From: Finegoldia magna
GTDB lineage: Bacteria; Bacillota; Clostridia; Tissierellales; Peptoniphilaceae
DNA length: 5,774 nt
NCBI RefSeq assembly: GCF_018371055.1
Contig: NZ_JAGYZD010000105.1
Span: 1-5,774, forward strand
Direction: 5' to 3'
Below, in pieces: positions 5,220 through 5,774 of this stretch (positions are counted from its first letter, which is position 1; each line of letters starts with the position of its first letter). The notes under the pieces are model-generated. The model was not told the DNA's origin and made no database searches. It saw only the letters and a program-made list of their open reading frames with translations. The translations under genes were made by a program, and so were the position numbers.

Positions 5220-5774
5220 TTAAGCTTCTTTAGCAGGAGCTTCTTGAGCTTTTGCTTTAGCTTGTTCTTCTTTTATTTTAAGTCCTGGATAAATAGCTTT
5301 TGTAGGACATTTGTCTACTGCTTTTTGAACTTGTTCTGGATCTAATCCTTCTGCATTGTTGAAGTGAGCTAAGTTATCTTCAACGCTGAATCCGTCTGGA
5401 CACATCTTAGCGCAAATTCCACAAGCAATACATCCAACTTTACAGTATTGTCTTACATCTTTACCTTTATCGTGACTGTTACATCTTACATAAACGTCTT
5501 GATCGTAGTCAACAAGTTTAATAATATTTCTTGGACAGATTTCAATACATTTTTTACAAGATGTACATTTTTCTTTGTCTACTAATGCAATGCCATTTAC
5601 AATGTGAATTGCATCGAAGTCACACACATCTACACATGTTCCGCAACCCAAACATCCATCTGGACAAGTTTTGCTTCCACCTTGAAGATTGTGGTTAACT
5701 CTACAATCCATAATACCTTTGTATTTGAATTTTTCAGTAGCGTATTCTGGAGTTCCTTGGCACATTACACATGC
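5220..5774 (-). CDS. rnfB: Rnf complex subunit RnfB, C-terminal part (cut by window edge)
   Basis: Partial gene: the frame is open to base 5774, and the ATG at 5763-5765 is internal, since codons upstream read A-C-V before M-C-Q-G-T, as in the conserved RnfB 'ACVMCQG'. The visible 184 residues hold the multi-ferredoxin half. Cluster motifs, counting from the window edge, are C41-x2-C44-x2-C47-x3-C51, C70-x2-C73-x2-C76-x3-C80-P and C115-x2-C118-x2-C121-x3-C125-P, plus C2, C5, C24, C37, C98, C111 and C156-P. The first ferredoxin motif ends CDF rather than the usual CPF. RnfB is the iron-sulfur subunit that receives electrons from reduced ferredoxin in the membrane-bound, ion-pumping ferredoxin:NAD oxidoreductase. 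A lysine/alanine/glutamate-rich tail (about 166-184) ends the protein. The gene is followed at once by a terminator, fitting rnfB as last gene of an rnfCDGEAB operon. Confidence 0.93.
   Translation of the reverse strand, partial: ACVMCQGTPEYATEKFKYKGIMDCRVNHNLQGGSKTCPDGCLGCGTCVDVCDFDAIHIVNGIALVDKEKCTSCKKCIEICPRNIIKLVDYDQDVYVRCNSHDKGKDVRQYCKVGCIACGICAKMCPDGFSVEDNLAHFNNAEGLDPEQVQKAVDKCPTKAIYPGLKIKEEQAKAKAQEAPAKEA

Overview
The window is a low-GC stretch in which every supported gene lies on the minus strand, so transcription runs from high to low coordinates. Clostridial-type RnfB, a pcp/DUF969/DUF979 operon, strong GGAGG-type ribosome binding sites and AT-rich intergenic DNA point to an anaerobic Firmicute. 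The overall feel is that of the Gram-positive anaerobic cocci (Finegoldia, Peptoniphilus, Anaerococcus), but that placement is inference from recognition, not from a search.

In order of transcription, from the right edge: (1) the C-terminal part of rnfB (5220-5774, running off the window), closed by an intrinsic terminator at 5162-5211. (2) An AT-rich cassette with a near-consensus sigma-A promoter (4963-4991), a 30-bp imperfect dyad just upstream of it (4996-5025), and two paralogous small membrane proteins of the M50 / site-2-protease type. The first (4430-4909) keeps the HELGH zinc motif; the second (3812-4351) has KELGH. The cassette ends at a terminator (3734-3778) whose stem is nearly the same as the one after rnfB. 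(3) An operon starting from a promoter at 3533-3560: DUF969, DUF979 (8-bp overlap) and pcp (pyroglutamyl peptidase I, 10-bp gap), ended by a strong terminator at 1098-1140. (4) A second operon with its own likely promoter at 1040-1069: a NusG-domain-II protein, a Gx-transporter family membrane protein (1-base overlap) and radC (2-bp gap; only its first 40 codons are inside the window).

Functionally, DUF969 and DUF979 look like the two halves of a membrane transporter working with Pcp, which removes N-terminal pyroglutamate from peptides; a role in pyroglutamyl-peptide or 5-oxoproline handling is plausible but unproven. RnfB carries electrons between ferredoxin and NAD in the Rnf complex. The NusG-II/Gx pair is a conserved two-gene unit that in some Firmicutes sits with flavin-based electron transfer or quinone genes; its job here is unknown.

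The least explained part is the M50 pair. It combines an intact and an apparently inactivated putative intramembrane protease, a strong promoter with a possible operator, ATA-rich codon use and related terminator hairpins on both sides. No CRISPR array, tRNA, rRNA, insertion sequence or convincing riboswitch was seen.
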